Shown: in pieces, positions 57,176 through 64,000 of the stretch | How the letters are laid out: every line of letters begins with the position of its first letter | Position numbering within the stretch: the stretch's first letter is position 1 | DNA from: Rhodococcus gordoniae | GTDB taxonomy: Bacteria; Actinomycetota; Actinomycetes; Mycobacteriales; Mycobacteriaceae | Assembly (NCBI RefSeq): GCF_001646655.1 | Contig: NZ_LPZN01000013.1 | Location: 124,001 to 188,000 of the forward strand | Length of the DNA stretch: 64,000 bases | Direction of reading: 5' to 3' | Notes under the pieces: model-generated | Database searches by the model: none | What the model saw: the letters and a program-made list of their open reading frames with translations, nothing else | Told to the model about the DNA's origin: nothing | Position numbers and translations under genes: made by a program

Positions 57176-58258
57176 ATGCAGGTCGGTGTTCTCGAACGGG
57201 GCAGATTCGTCGGATCGTGGATCGTCCGGGCCGTACGCGAGGCCGGGCACGAGCGGTACGTCGCCCTCCAGGCGTTCCGGTCGACGCTCGCTGCGGTCCT
57301 GGCGTGGCTCCTCGTCACCGAGGTGTTCCATTTCCAGCAGGCGTTCCTCGCGCCCTACGTCGCGGTCTTCCTCGTCGAGGCCACGCTCGTCCGCTCGCTC
57401 CGGCAGGCCGCGGTGCAGATCGGGGCGGTCGTCGCGGGTCTGCTGGTCGCGGTCGTCGTGACGCGGCTCGTGGAGTCGACGACCGCGGCGATCGGAATGG
57501 CGGTGGCCGTCGGCTACTTCGCGGGACGCTGGCGACGGTTCGAGTCCAGTGGCATCTGGGTTGCGATCACGGCGCTGCTGGTGATCGCCACCGGCGCCTC
57601 GGACAGTCCCGTCCTGCTGAGCGAACGCCTCCTCGAGACGATGATCGGGGCAGCGGTCGGCGTCGCGGTGACTGCACTGGTCTTCCCGCCCGTGTACTCG
57701 GCGGGCAAGGAGGGCACCGAGCTCACCGGCGAGTTGCGCGACCTGCTCCGGGACATGGCCACCGGATGCCGCGAGGGATCGTCGGGGTCCCGCGACTGGG
57801 TTCAGCGTGCGCGCGGCATCCACAGCTTCGTCCAGCGTGCCTTCGATGAATCGCGGTGGGCGCACGAGAGCGTCAGGTTGAATCCTCGCCCCGCCGCGGC
57901 CCGCGCCGGCGAACGGGCGCGTCGCTGGGACCGGACGCTCGACGACCTGTCGTCGGTGTCGAGCGCGGTCGAGGAACTCGCGCACGCTCTGGATCCGGTG
58001 CTCGGGGACGAGTTCGCGGAGTCCGACCGCCGGGACGTGCGGTCGGCGGTGGCCGCGGTGCTCGACGCACTGGCCGGGATGATCGAGGCTGTGGGGGCGG
58101 GTCGGGACGTCGATCCCGACGGGGCGTGCCGCCGGAATCTCACGGATCTCGAACGGTTCGCCATCGAGTCGGGCGACATGGTTCTCACGGCGCGGCTCGG
58201 CGCCGTCCTGCACTCGGCCCGTCGCATCGTCGCCGCGATGGGACTCGAGGTCAGGTGA
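57176..58258 (+). CDS. FUSC/aromatic acid exporter-like membrane protein
   Basis: The 360-residue protein has an N-terminal cluster of about six hydrophobic spans (about 36-165, with L-A-P-Y-V-A-V-F-L-V-E-A). A hydrophilic, helix-rich cytoplasmic C-terminal half follows. This is the layout of small FUSC/DUF939-type transporters related to AaeB and YccS. The substrate is unknown. The ATG at 57176 lacks an obvious ribosome site. Its last 8 bases overlap the end of convergent yaaA. Confidence 0.8.
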   Translation: MQVGVLERGRFVGSWIVRAVREAGHERYVALQAFRSTLAAVLAWLLVTEVFHFQQAFLAPYVAVFLVEATLVRSLRQAAVQIGAVVAGLLVAVVVTRLVESTTAAIGMAVAVGYFAGRWRRFESSGIWVAITALLVIATGASDSPVLLSERLLETMIGAAVGVAVTALVFPPVYSAGKEGTELTGELRDLLRDMATGCREGSSGSRDWVQRARGIHSFVQRAFDESRWAHESVRLNPRPAAARAGERARRWDRTLDDLSSVSSAVEELAHALDPVLGDEFAESDRRDVRSAVAAVLDALAGMIEAVGAGRDVDPDGACRRNLTDLERFAIESGDMVLTARLGAVLHSARRIVAAMGLEVR

Positions 58259-58994
58259 GCACGACCAGCTCGGTGGGCGACTCCACCTCGACGCGCAGCC
58301 CGGCCTTCGATGCGACCCGCGCGAGGGATGAGATGTCGCCCGGTTCCGCCCGCGTGAGGACGAGGGCGCGGGCGAGCAGGCCCTTGTGGTGCTTGTTGAA
58401 GTGGCTGACGACCTTGCGGGTGCCGTCCGGCTGCTCGGTGAACACCGTGGCGGTGACCGCACCCGGGACGGGACCGAGTTGCTGGTAGACACCGGAGCGG
58501 AGGTCCACCACGAGGTCACCGTCGGCCTCGGCGACCAGTGCCTCGGTGAGTTCGGCTCGCCAGACGGTCTTGAGCGTGCCGAATCCGGGCAGTTTCGAGC
58601 CTCCCGACAGGCGGTAGGCGGGTATCGGATCGGCGGCCCGCACGGCGCCGAACAGTGCCGAACCGATCCCCAGACGCCGACAGGCCTTGTCCCGCTGGGT
58701 CTTCGTGAATGTCGCCGCGTCGAGCGCGTCGTACAGCACCCCGGTGTAGCGCTCGAGTGCCGGACGGGTAGGGGAGACCCACAGCTTCGCGTTGCGTTCG
58801 ATCTCGTCGGCTCCCTTGGCGCCCAGCCCGAGCGCGCGGCTCGACGCCTCGGGATCGTCGGCGAGGTCGACGAGCGCCTGCACGAGCATCTCCCGCGTCT
58901 CGGTCAGCTGCGGCATCGACAGGTCGGCGAGATCGAGCGGTCCGCCGTCGCCGCCGTCGGACTTGGTTTCGGAAGGGGGGAGAAGCACCAGCAC
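58251..58994 (-). CDS. yaaA: Peroxide stress protein YaaA
   Basis: YaaA limits intracellular free iron and protects DNA during peroxide stress in E. coli. The 247-residue protein begins [11 protein letters not shown] and contains [15 protein letters not shown] and [11 protein letters not shown], the DUF328 hallmarks. The start is GTG 58994, 8 bases after reverse-strand TACGGT. It is divergent from proS and overlaps the FUSC gene by 8 bases at its end. Confidence 0.92.
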   Translation of the reverse strand: MLVLLPPSETKSDGGDGGPLDLADLSMPQLTETREMLVQALVDLADDPEASSRALGLGAKGADEIERNAKLWVSPTRPALERYTGVLYDALDAATFTKTQRDKACRRLGIGSALFGAVRAADPIPAYRLSGGSKLPGFGTLKTVWRAELTEALVAEADGDLVVDLRSGVYQQLGPVPGAVTATVFTEQPDGTRKVVSHFNKHHKGLLARALVLTRAEPGDISSLARVASKAGLRVEVESPTELVVLT

Positions 58995-59002
58995 AACCGG
59001 TA

Positions 59003-59008
59003 ACCGTA
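59003..59008 (-). promoter_or_regulatory. -10 element TACGGT of yaaA (probable leaderless start)
   Basis: On the reverse strand TACGGT fits TANNNT and ends 8 bases before the yaaA GTG. The proS -10 box lies 25 bases away on the other strand. Confidence 0.4.
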
Positions 59009-59033
59009 CCGACGTCGCAGAAGGTGGCCACGG

Positions 59034-59039
59034 TAGGCT
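59034..59039 (+). promoter_or_regulatory. -10 element TAGGCT of proS (probable leaderless start)
   Basis: TAGGCT fits TANNNT and ends 8 bases before GTG 59048. No Shine-Dalgarno sequence is present. Confidence 0.5.
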
Positions 59040-59047
59040 GCACGGTC

Positions 59048-60781
59048 GTGATCACCCGCATGTCGCATCTGTTCCTTCGTACCCTCCGCGACGACCCGGC
59101 CGACGCCGAGGTCGCCAGCCACAAGTTGCTGGTCCGAGCCGGATACGTGCGACGTATCGCGCCCGGTGTGTATTCGTGGCTGCCGCTGGGGCTGCGGGTG
59201 CTGCGGCAGGTCGAGCGGGTCGTGCGCGAGGAGATGAATTCCATCGGTGCGCAGGAGATCGTCCTGCCGGCGCTGCTGCCGCGCGACGCCTACGAGACCA
59301 CCAACCGCTGGACGGAATACGGCGACAGTCTGTTCCGGCTGCAGGACCGTAAGGGCGGCGATTACCTTCTCGGGCCCACCCACGAGGAGATGTTCGCGCT
59401 CACCGTCAAGGGTGAATACAACTCGTACAAGGACTTCCCCGTCACGCTGTACCAGATCCAGACGAAATACCGCGACGAGGAACGTCCCCGCGCCGGCATC
59501 CTGCGTGGCCGCGAGTTCGTGATGAAGGATTCGTACAGCTTCGACCTCACCGACGAAGGACTCGCCGAGTCCTACCGGGCGCACCGCGACGCCTACGAAC
59601 GCATCTTCACGCGCCTCGGGGTCGAGTACGTGATCGTCTCGGCCACCTCCGGCGCGATGGGCGGCAGTGCCTCCGAAGAGTTCCTCGCCGACTCGCCCGC
59701 GGGCGAGGACACCTACGTGCGATGCCTCGAATCCGGTTATGCGGCGAACGTCGAAGCGGTGAAGACCCTCGCGCCCGAACCGCTGCCGATCGACGGACAG
59801 CCCGAGGCGGTCGTGCACGACACCCCCGACACCCCGACGATCGACACGCTCGTCGCGGCGGCCTCGACGATCCTCGGGCGTGAGGTCACCGCGGCCGAGA
59901 CGCTCAAGAACGTCCTGGTCAAGGTCCGCCGGCCCGGTGGCGACTGGGAGCTGCTCGGCATCGGTGTCCCCGGCGACCGCGAGGTCGACGACAAGCGTCT
60001 CGAGGCGTCGCTCGAACCCGCCGAGGTCGAACTGCTCACCGAAGCGGATTTCGCGGCGAACCCGTTCCTCGTCAAGGGCTACATCGGTCCGAAGGCGCTG
60101 CTCGCCAACGGTGTCCGCTATCTCGTCGATCCGCGGGTGGTGGACGGCACCAGCTGGATCACCGGTGCCGACGAGCAGGGCAAGCACGTCTTCGGTCTGG
60201 TCGCGGGTCGCGACTTCACGCCGGACGGAACGATCGAGGCCGCCGAGGTGCGCGACGGCGATCCGTCGCCCGACGGAGCCGGTGCACTCGTCTCCGCCCG
60301 CGGAATCGAGATCGGCCACGTCTTCCAGCTCGGCCGCAAGTACACCGACGCGTTCGCGGTGGACGTGCTCGGGGAGAACGGCAAGCCGGTGCGCCCCACG
60401 ATGGGCTCCTACGGCGTCGGGGTCTCCCGCCTCGTTGCGGTGATCGCCGAGCAGCAGCACGACGAGAAGGGCCTGCGGTGGCCGGCGGAGATCGCCCCGT
60501 TCGACGTGCACCTGGTGATCGCGAACAAGGACGAGCAGGCGCGCGAGGGGGCAGAGAATCTCGCCGAGGAACTGTCCAACGCGGGGGTGGAGGTCCTGCT
60601 CGACGACCGTAAGGCGTCGCCCGGCGTCAAGTTCAAGGATTCCGAACTGCTGGGCATGCCGCTGGTCGTCGTGGTCGGCCGTGGATTCGCCGACGGCACG
60701 GTCGAGGTTCGCGACCGCTTCTCCGGCGAGGCCGAGGAGCTGCCGATCGGGGAGGTCGTCCAGCGCATCGTCAACCGCTGA
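59048..60781 (+). CDS. proS: Prolyl-tRNA synthetase (bacterial type)
   Basis: ProRS charges tRNA-Pro. The 577-residue protein starts [13 protein letters not shown], as expected for the family. It has class II motif 1 and 2 regions (P-A-L-L-P and F-V-M-K-D-S-Y-S-F), an INS editing domain of about 180 residues between motifs 2 and 3, and motif 3 [11 protein letters not shown]-terminal anticodon-binding domain follows. GTG 59048 matches the family N terminus and the -10 box position. Confidence 0.96.
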   Translation: MITRMSHLFLRTLRDDPADAEVASHKLLVRAGYVRRIAPGVYSWLPLGLRVLRQVERVVREEMNSIGAQEIVLPALLPRDAYETTNRWTEYGDSLFRLQDRKGGDYLLGPTHEEMFALTVKGEYNSYKDFPVTLYQIQTKYRDEERPRAGILRGREFVMKDSYSFDLTDEGLAESYRAHRDAYERIFTRLGVEYVIVSATSGAMGGSASEEFLADSPAGEDTYVRCLESGYAANVEAVKTLAPEPLPIDGQPEAVVHDTPDTPTIDTLVAAASTILGREVTAAETLKNVLVKVRRPGGDWELLGIGVPGDREVDDKRLEASLEPAEVELLTEADFAANPFLVKGYIGPKALLANGVRYLVDPRVVDGTSWITGADEQGKHVFGLVAGRDFTPDGTIEAAEVRDGDPSPDGAGALVSARGIEIGHVFQLGRKYTDAFAVDVLGENGKPVRPTMGSYGVGVSRLVAVIAEQQHDEKGLRWPAEIAPFDVHLVIANKDEQAREGAENLAEELSNAGVEVLLDDRKASPGVKFKDSELLGMPLVVVVGRGFADGTVEVRDRFSGEAEELPIGEVVQRIVNR

Positions 60782-60809
60782 CGCTCCTTTCCGCCGACAC
60801 AGGCGAACC

Positions 60810-60846
60810 CCGGTACCCCTGCGACCTGCCGTCGTGGGGGCACCGG
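60810..60846 (+). terminator. Possible hairpin after proS
   Basis: CCGGTACCCC (60810-60819) pairs with GGGGCACCGG (60837-60846) with one mismatch across a 17-base loop. Confidence 0.4.
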
Positions 60847-60887
60847 CGTATGTGGCCGAAGACGCCCTGGCGCGTTGCGCGCCGAAC

Positions 60888-60893
60888 CACAAT
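60888..60893 (+). promoter_or_regulatory. -10 element CACAAT of the O-methyltransferase gene (probable leaderless start)
   Basis: CACAAT keeps A2 and T6 of the -10 box and ends 7 bases before ATG 60901. Confidence 0.45.
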
Positions 60894-60900
60894 GAGGTGC

Positions 60901-61560
60901 ATGGCCGACAACTGGAGTGCGACCGACCACTACCTCACCGACACGCTGATCGGCGACGACCCCGCGCTGAGTTCGGCGCTCGATGCGAACGCCGCAGCGG
61001 GACTGCCACCGATCGACGTCTCCGCCCCGCAGGGCAAGTTCCTGCACCTGCTCGCGCGGATGCGGGGTGCCCGCCGCGTCCTGGAGATCGGCACGCTCGG
61101 CGGATACTCGACCATCTGGCTGGCCCGGGCGGTCGGGGCGTCCGGCCGGGTGATCACGCTCGAATACGAGCCGAAGCACGCCGAGGTGGCCCGCGCCGAT
61201 CTCGACCGCGCCGGGGTCGGTGACCGCGTGGAGATCCGCGTCGGCCCCGCTCTGGACTCGCTGCCGGGCCTGGTCGCCGAGGGCCCCTTCGATCTGGTGT
61301 TCGTCGACGCCGACAAGGAGAACAACAGCAACTACGTGCGGGCGGCGCTCCGGCTGTCGCGGCCGGGCACCGTGATCGTCGTCGACAACGTGGTGCGGGC
61401 GGGCGGCATCACGGACCCGGACAGCGACGACGAACGCGTCCGTGCGTCCCGGGAGGTGCTCGAACTGCTCGCCCGCGAACCGCGCCTCGACGCGACGGCG
61501 CTGCAGACCGTCGGGACGAAGGGCTGGGACGGTTTCGCGATCGCCGTCGTGACCGAGTGA
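60901..61560 (+). CDS. O-methyltransferase (caffeoyl-CoA/catechol OMT family)
   Basis: The 219-residue SAM-dependent enzyme has V-L-E-I-G-T-L-G-G-Y-S near residue 60, L-E-Y-E-P, and F-D-L-V-F-V-D-A-D-K with the metal-binding Asp. V-V-D-N-V-V-R-A-G completes the class I, divalent-metal OMT pattern. The natural substrate is unknown; small catechol-like compounds are typical. ATG 60892 is a possible alternative start but overlaps the -10 box. Confidence 0.9.
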   Translation: MADNWSATDHYLTDTLIGDDPALSSALDANAAAGLPPIDVSAPQGKFLHLLARMRGARRVLEIGTLGGYSTIWLARAVGASGRVITLEYEPKHAEVARADLDRAGVGDRVEIRVGPALDSLPGLVAEGPFDLVFVDADKENNSNYVRAALRLSRPGTVIVVDNVVRAGGITDPDSDDERVRASREVLELLAREPRLDATALQTVGTKGWDGFAIAVVTE

Positions 61561-61568
61561 CCTTCGGC

Positions 61569-62012
61569 TCAGGGCTGCCCGGGGAAGGCCACCGACGGCA
61601 CGACTCCACGGCTCTGCCGCCAGCGCGCCGCCCGTAGGGCCGCTTCGGTGAGGGCGCCCACGGCGGTGGCCCGGGTGGACTCGCTGCGTGACCGTTCCAC
61701 GACCGACCGCCAGGCGACCGCCGTGTCGCTCTCGATCTGCTCGGCGAGCTGGGCGGCGGACGCGGGGTCGGTCACCGGGAACGGCACGGTGTAGCCGGGG
61801 GCGGCGACCGGGGGATCGACGCTCGCGGCGCGCAGCGCTTCGGCCGTCGCATCACGTCGTGCGCGGTGCGCGGCGGTGTCCTCCGCCACCGCATCCGCGC
61901 GGGCGGGATCCGCGAAGGCCGCGATCACGCCGTATCCGAAGACCGCGGCGTGTTCGGCCTCGAGTGCGTCGACGAGAGCCTGCTGTTCGGAACCGGGTTC
62001 GGGGGAGCTCAC
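61569..62012 (-). CDS. DUF4439 ferritin-like protein
   Basis: The 147-residue soluble protein is helix-rich. An E-x-E-H-A-A-V-F-G-Y-G segment near residue 18 is typical of DUF4439, which has a ferritin-like four-helix bundle, and H49 and later acids could bind metal. It overlaps the upstream lipoprotein gene by 4 bases (GTGA), so the two are a coupled pair. The same pair occurs beside rimP in M. tuberculosis (Rv2844 and Rv2843). Function is unknown. Confidence 0.83.
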   Translation of the reverse strand: MSSPEPGSEQQALVDALEAEHAAVFGYGVIAAFADPARADAVAEDTAAHRARRDATAEALRAASVDPPVAAPGYTVPFPVTDPASAAQLAEQIESDTAVAWRSVVERSRSESTRATAVGALTEAALRAARWRQSRGVVPSVAFPGQP

Positions 62013-62500
62013 GGCAACATCACCGCCGTCTGCACGGCGCAGGACGCACTGATCGAGGCGAGCAGGCCGGCGCGGTAACCCGAGAGCGTGCGTGCGAGAT
62101 CCGCGGCTTCGCGCTGCGACCGGTTCAGCCGTTCACGGAGTTCCCCGACGTTCGGGAGCTCACCGGTGGGTGTGGTGGCGGTGGTCGACGGGGGAGTGAA
62201 ACTCGTGGTGGCGCCTTCCATCCGGGCGATCTCGGTCTCGAGCGCATCGGCGTGGGCGGTCCGCTCCGCCGCGATCGTGGTGAGCGCTGCGGACAGCTCC
62301 GGCGACCGGGCGAGCAGCGCGGTGGCGATCGCGGCATCGGTGCGGGCCCGGGTCGCCTGGCCCGCCAGCGGATCGGGTTCGGCGGCATCCTCGTCGGAAA
62401 CGCCGCACGCGGTGATCGTCGTGATTCCGAGCCCACAGACGGCGGCCGACGACCATCGCAGGACGGTTCGTCGGGAGACGGCGGGTCGGTCGAGTGGCAT
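62009..62500 (-). CDS. Tat-type lipoprotein of unknown function
   Basis: The 163-residue protein has a twin-arginine signal (S-R-R-T-V-L-R-W) and the lipobox T-I-T-A-C with the modified Cys at about residue 32. The mature part is Ala/Thr/Glu-rich and helical, with a short Pro/Thr-rich linker (T-S-F-T-P-P-S-T-T). ATG 62500 puts the twin Arg close to the N terminus; GTG 62557 is an alternative. It is coupled to the DUF4439 gene and divergent from rimP. No function is recognised. Confidence 0.78.
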   Translation of the reverse strand: MPLDRPAVSRRTVLRWSSAAVCGLGITTITACGVSDEDAAEPDPLAGQATRARTDAAIATALLARSPELSAALTTIAAERTAHADALETEIARMEGATTSFTPPSTTATTPTGELPNVGELRERLNRSQREAADLARTLSGYRAGLLASISASCAVQTAVMLP

Positions 62501-62576
62501 CGGCACCGGACCATCCTGCCAGTCGCGTCGCCGGGAGAAGGACGCCGCCCTGGTCACGACAGCACGAAACGCGGGT

Positions 62577-62582
62577 TAGGCT
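62577..62582 (+). promoter_or_regulatory. -10 element TAGGCT for rimP-nusA
   Basis: TAGGCT fits TANNNT about 74 bases before the rimP ATG and would give a leader of some 65 bases, with GAGGAG near the start. Confidence 0.45.
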
Positions 62583-62656
62583 TGAAGTCTGCCGGTACGC
62601 ATCCGTTCCGGCCCGCTGTCCGCTGCGACCACAACTGAACGAGGAGCCTGCCCGCC

Positions 62657-63256
62657 ATGCCTGTGCCGCCCCCGGAGAGGATCGTCGAGCTCGTCTCCGA
62701 TCTGCTCGCCAGAGAGGGATACGACCTCGAGGACGTGGTGGTCACGGCCGCCGGAAAGCACAGTACGGTGCGTCTGCTCGTCGACAGCGACGCAGGTCTC
62801 GGTCTCGACGAGGCGGCACGCCTGAGCAGGGTGGTCTCCGAGTCCTTCGACGAGGTGCCGGACTTCGGCGAGTCGCCCTACGTGCTCGAGGTCACCAGCC
62901 CCGGTATCGGTCGGCCCCTGACCGAGGCCCGCCACTGGCGGCGCGCCCAGGGCCGCAAGGCGAAGGTGGAACTGGCCGACGAGACCCTCGTCGCACGCAT
63001 CGGCGAGCTCGTCGGAGACGAGATCAGGCTCGTGCTGCCCGATCGGTCCGGGCCGGTGGTCCGTTCGGTCCCGCTCGCCGCGGTGCACAGAGCGGTGGTG
63101 GAGGTGGAGTTCTCCCCGCCGCCGCCGAGGGAACTCGAGCTCGCGGGTGGGGTTCCGGACGGCCGGGTCGCGGCCGGGGAGCTCGCCGAGGGACTCGAGG
63201 ACGAGACCGGCAGCGACGATCATGACGAGACGAACGAAACGAAGGTGGACAAGTGA
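62657..63256 (+). CDS. rimP: Ribosome maturation factor RimP
   Basis: RimP helps assemble the 30S subunit. The 199-residue protein has the family [13 protein letters not shown] motif near residue 83 and a C-terminal SH3-like domain. An acidic Asp/Glu/Thr-rich tail is added. The ATG at 62657 is preceded by GAGGAG. The stop overlaps the nusA GTG by 4 bases, the start of the conserved rimP-nusA-infB operon. Confidence 0.94.
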   Translation: MPVPPPERIVELVSDLLAREGYDLEDVVVTAAGKHSTVRLLVDSDAGLGLDEAARLSRVVSESFDEVPDFGESPYVLEVTSPGIGRPLTEARHWRRAQGRKAKVELADETLVARIGELVGDEIRLVLPDRSGPVVRSVPLAAVHRAVVEVEFSPPPPRELELAGGVPDGRVAAGELAEGLEDETGSDDHDETNETKVDK

Positions 63257-64000
63257 ATATCGAGATCGCTGCCCTGCGCATGCTCGAGGCGGAGAAGAAC
63301 ATCCCGTTCGACGAGCTCATCGCGACGCTCGAGACGGCCCTGCTCACGGCCTACCGGCACGTCGACGGACACCAGCCGCACGCGCGGGTCGTGGTCGACA
63401 CGAAGACCGGCGCCATCCAGGTTCTGGCAGAGGAACGCGACGCCGACGGCAACCTGATCGCCGAGTGGGACGACACCCCCGAGGACTTCGGCCGGATCGC
63501 GGCGACCACCGCGCGTCAGGTCATCATGCAGCGCATCCGCGACGCCGAGCACGAACAGCGCTTCGGTGAGTTCGCGACCCACGAGGGTGAGATCGTCAGC
63601 GGCGTCGTGCAGCGCGACTCGCGTGCCAACGCCCGCGGCATGGTCGTCGTGAAGATCGGCGGCGAGACGAACAACGCCGAGGGGCTCATCCCGCCGGCCG
63701 AGCAGGTGCCGGGGGAGTCCTACGAGCACGGCGACCGCATCAAGTGCTACGTCGTGGGCGTCTCCCGTGGGCAGCGCGGCCCGCAGATCACCCTGTCTCG
63801 GACGCATCCCAATCTGGTGCGCAAGTTGTTCGCCCTCGAGGTCCCGGAGATCGCCGACGAGTCGGTGGAGATCGTCGCGGTCGCCCGTGAGGCCGGGCAC
63901 CGCTCGAAGATCGCCGTGCACTCGACCGTCCCCGGTCTCAATGCCAAGGGTGCGTGCATCGGCCCGATGGGGCAGCGGGTGCGCAACGTGATGCGCGAAC
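63253..64000 (+). CDS. nusA: Transcription termination/antitermination factor NusA (partial)
   Basis: NusA binds RNA polymerase and RNA to control pausing, termination and antitermination. The visible 249 residues cover the N-terminal RNA-polymerase-binding domain ([13 protein letters not shown]) and the S1 domain (about 110-185). The KH1 domain begins with [12 protein letters not shown] and [11 protein letters not shown]. The gene continues past the window edge. GTG 63253 overlaps the rimP stop. Confidence 0.95.
   Translation, partial: MNIEIAALRMLEAEKNIPFDELIATLETALLTAYRHVDGHQPHARVVVDTKTGAIQVLAEERDADGNLIAEWDDTPEDFGRIAATTARQVIMQRIRDAEHEQRFGEFATHEGEIVSGVVQRDSRANARGMVVVKIGGETNNAEGLIPPAEQVPGESYEHGDRIKCYVVGVSRGQRGPQITLSRTHPNLVRKLFALEVPEIADESVEIVAVAREAGHRSKIAVHSTVPGLNAKGACIGPMGQRVRNVMRE

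Overview
This window is a high-GC actinobacterial chromosome segment, almost certainly from a Rhodococcus-like member of the Corynebacteriales (Mycobacteriales). The evidence is mycothione reductase, an LppW-type lipoprotein, an EfpA-type exporter, a Rip1-type site-2 protease, DUF2469 and DUF2631 proteins, many GTG starts, and a gene order that closely follows the M. tuberculosis Rv2922c-Rv2841c segment read in the opposite orientation. The synteny statement comes from general knowledge of that genome, not from a search. No rRNA, tRNA, CRISPR array, insertion sequence or prophage was found. The region is essentially core genome with small accessory inserts.

Layout. 1-11.5 kb: the last codons of a probable acylphosphatase, smc, ftsY, the nitrogen cassette amtB-glnB-glnD, and ffh. 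Both halves of the signal-recognition system (FtsY and Ffh) flank the ammonium cassette. 11.7-20.8 kb: ribosome genes rpsP-khpA-rimM-trmD, the reverse-strand lipoprotein lppW, tex, an unknown six-span membrane protein, rplS, and lepB-rnhB-DUF2469. 20.9-29.5 kb: yraN-yifB-dprA, a small reverse-strand hypothetical gene, a siderophore reductase with an iron-box-like site, an MFS exporter, xerC, an EspI-like ParA/MinD ATPase without any ESX genes, and a degenerate M23 peptidase. 29.7-37.2 kb: rpsB-tsf-pyrH-frr-cdsA, a methyltransferase, a CitE-like lyase, rlmN and a DUF2631 protein. 37.3-47.3 kb: dxr-rip1-ispG-GNAT, a penicillin-binding lipoprotein, a GAF-LuxR regulator divergent from an acyl-CoA ligase, and map. 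47.3-54.3 kb: a reverse-strand GntR-ABC operon with a perfect palindromic operator, a nucleophile-less hydrolase-fold protein, a lipase-mtr pair, and mqo. 54.3-64 kb: cysG, efpA, a FUSC protein, yaaA, proS, an O-methyltransferase, a DUF4439/lipoprotein pair, rimP and the start of nusA.

How the genes work together. Most encode translation, protein targeting, nitrogen signalling, isoprenoid synthesis (dxr, ispG), phospholipid synthesis (cdsA), envelope proteolysis and cell-wall synthesis (lepB, rip1, the PBP), and redox or iron metabolism (mtr, mqo, cysG, siderophore reductase). Many adjacent genes overlap by the 4-base GTGA/ATGA arrangement, which implies translational coupling.

The most striking window-wide pattern is promoter architecture. 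About fifteen gene starts have an NANNNT -10-like hexamer ending 6-8 bases before the start codon, as expected for leaderless transcripts. No convincing new multi-gene system was found. The best candidates for follow-up are the GntR-ABC operon and its operator, the orphan EspI-like ATPase, the GAF-LuxR/acyl-CoA-ligase pair, the shared rpsP/rplS promoter element, and several proteins that keep an enzyme fold but lack a catalytic residue.
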